Positions 63,546 to 64,000 of a DNA stretch of 64,000 nt are shown in pieces. Positions within the stretch are counted from its first letter, which is position 1, and each line of letters begins with the position of its first letter. Source of the stretch: Candidatus Ozemobacteraceae bacterium. GTDB taxonomy: Bacteria > Muiribacteriota > Ozemobacteria > Ozemobacterales > Ozemobacteraceae. A program made the translations under genes and the position numbers. The notes beneath the pieces are model-generated. The model saw only the letters and a program-made list of their open reading frames with translations. It was not told the origin of the DNA and did not search any database. The DNA is taken from assembly GCA_035373905.1 (NCBI GenBank), contig DAOSOK010000002.1, positions 62,001 to 126,000 of the forward strand. The letters are read 5' to 3'.

Positions 63546-63633
63546 GGCTGATGCCTCCGTCGATCGGATATTTTTCTCCGATATCTATCGGCATCGAACG
63601 ACAAAAGCCGAAGAGGACGTTTCGTCCGACGGT

Positions 63634-64000
63634 TCAGAGCATGACGGGCCAGCGGGAGGTATCAGCGGGGAGCTTTCCTTCGAATACTGAAATCAGGCTC
63701 TCGATGTCCGGTGACCGGAAGCCGAAGGTCGCGAGGCCGGTCGTGGCTTCGGGAACGCAGTCGAGATCGTAGGGATTTCGCAGAGCCGCGAGAATCGTTC
63801 CCGGAGCTGCGGCCGCGAGACTCCGGAAGGCCTCTTTCTGACCGGGAAACAAATGGGCGTTGTAGGAGAGGATCAAGAGCTTCGCGGGCTGTTCCGCCGA
63901 TTCGAGAGCCGCGCGGACCGGCGCCGCGATGGCGTCGGCGGCATCCTTCGGGTGATACAGGACGCAGCGGGCGTTTTTGAACGCTTTCTGAATCTGGTGC
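63634..64000 (-). CDS. glycoside hydrolase family 3 (NagZ-like), C-terminal fragment
   Basis: The gene runs off the right edge; the last 121 codons are visible. The C-terminal Ig-like/alpha-beta domain of GH3 enzymes is recognisable: KLLILSYNAHLFPGQ, TILAALRNPYDLDCVPEA (compare the ALR(S/N)PYDL motif), LATFGFRSPDIESLISVFEGKLPAD. Such enzymes are beta-N-acetylhexosaminidases or beta-glucosidases; the catalytic Asp in the N-terminal barrel is outside the window. About 90 bp lie between its stop and the HEAT gene, so the operons are probably separate. Confidence 0.85.
   Translation of the reverse strand, partial: HQIQKAFKNARCVLYHPKDAADAIAAPVRAALESAEQPAKLLILSYNAHLFPGQKEAFRSLAAAAPGTILAALRNPYDLDCVPEATTGLATFGFRSPDIESLISVFEGKLPADTSRWPVML

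Overview
The window is a dense, GC-rich stretch of bacterial chromosome. It carries about 50 protein genes on both strands, almost all of them linked in operons with 1-10 bp overlaps. No rRNA, tRNA, CRISPR array, phage gene or transposase was seen. Two secretins and a protein with S-layer homology domains point to a two-membrane (diderm) bacterium. Duplicated type IV pilus / type II secretion genes, many HEAT-repeat proteins, very large Ig/FN3 surface proteins and abundant palindromic intergenic repeats would fit an environmental lineage such as Candidatus Riflebacteria/Ozemobacteria. That assignment is inference; no marker gene here settles it.

Layout. 0-14 kb: the start of a 5'-nucleotidase-type phosphatase, a secreted HEAT protein, a conserved 60-aa protein, a secreted Cys-phosphatase, then a minus-strand run of STAS protein, large HEAT protein, a 1,712-codon Ig/kelch lipoprotein with two compensating frameshifts, a histidine kinase, RNase HI and a Pro/Ala-rich TPR lipoprotein. 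14-28 kb: a three-gene operon (degenerate rhodanese, membrane-anchored unknown, giant 3,865-aa modular surface protein). 28-31 kb: three pilin-like proteins around a divergent promoter.

31-43 kb (machine A): gspE-pilM-pilN-pilO-pilP-gspF-HEAT on the minus strand, divergent from a secretin plus a coupled SLH/carboxypeptidase-regulatory-domain protein. 43-50 kb (machine B): secretin, lipoprotein, PilP-, PilO- and fused PilM-PilN-like proteins, then a monocistronic GspG-like pilin with a consensus promoter and an intrinsic terminator. 50-59 kb: an STT3-type oligosaccharyltransferase divergent from that pilin, and a minus-strand unit in which a GspF gene is translationally coupled to GT2, DUF2304, GT-C and GT4 glycosylation genes, with a GspE gene just upstream. 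Machine B lacks its own ATPase and platform protein, and these two genes could supply them.

59-64 kb: a SpoIIE-type phosphatase / unknown / TPR operon, two small membrane proteins and the C-terminus of a GH3 glycosidase.

The most interesting candidate system is the pilus-linked glycosylation island at 49-59 kb. It joins an STT3-like enzyme with recognisable catalytic motifs, a neighbouring pilin with three N-X-S/T sequons, and sugar-donor genes coupled to a pilus assembly gene. Other points of interest are a three-copy MITE/REPIN-like element, the frameshifted lipoprotein with a G8 tract, and A/T-ending codon islands clustered around rare ATA codons.
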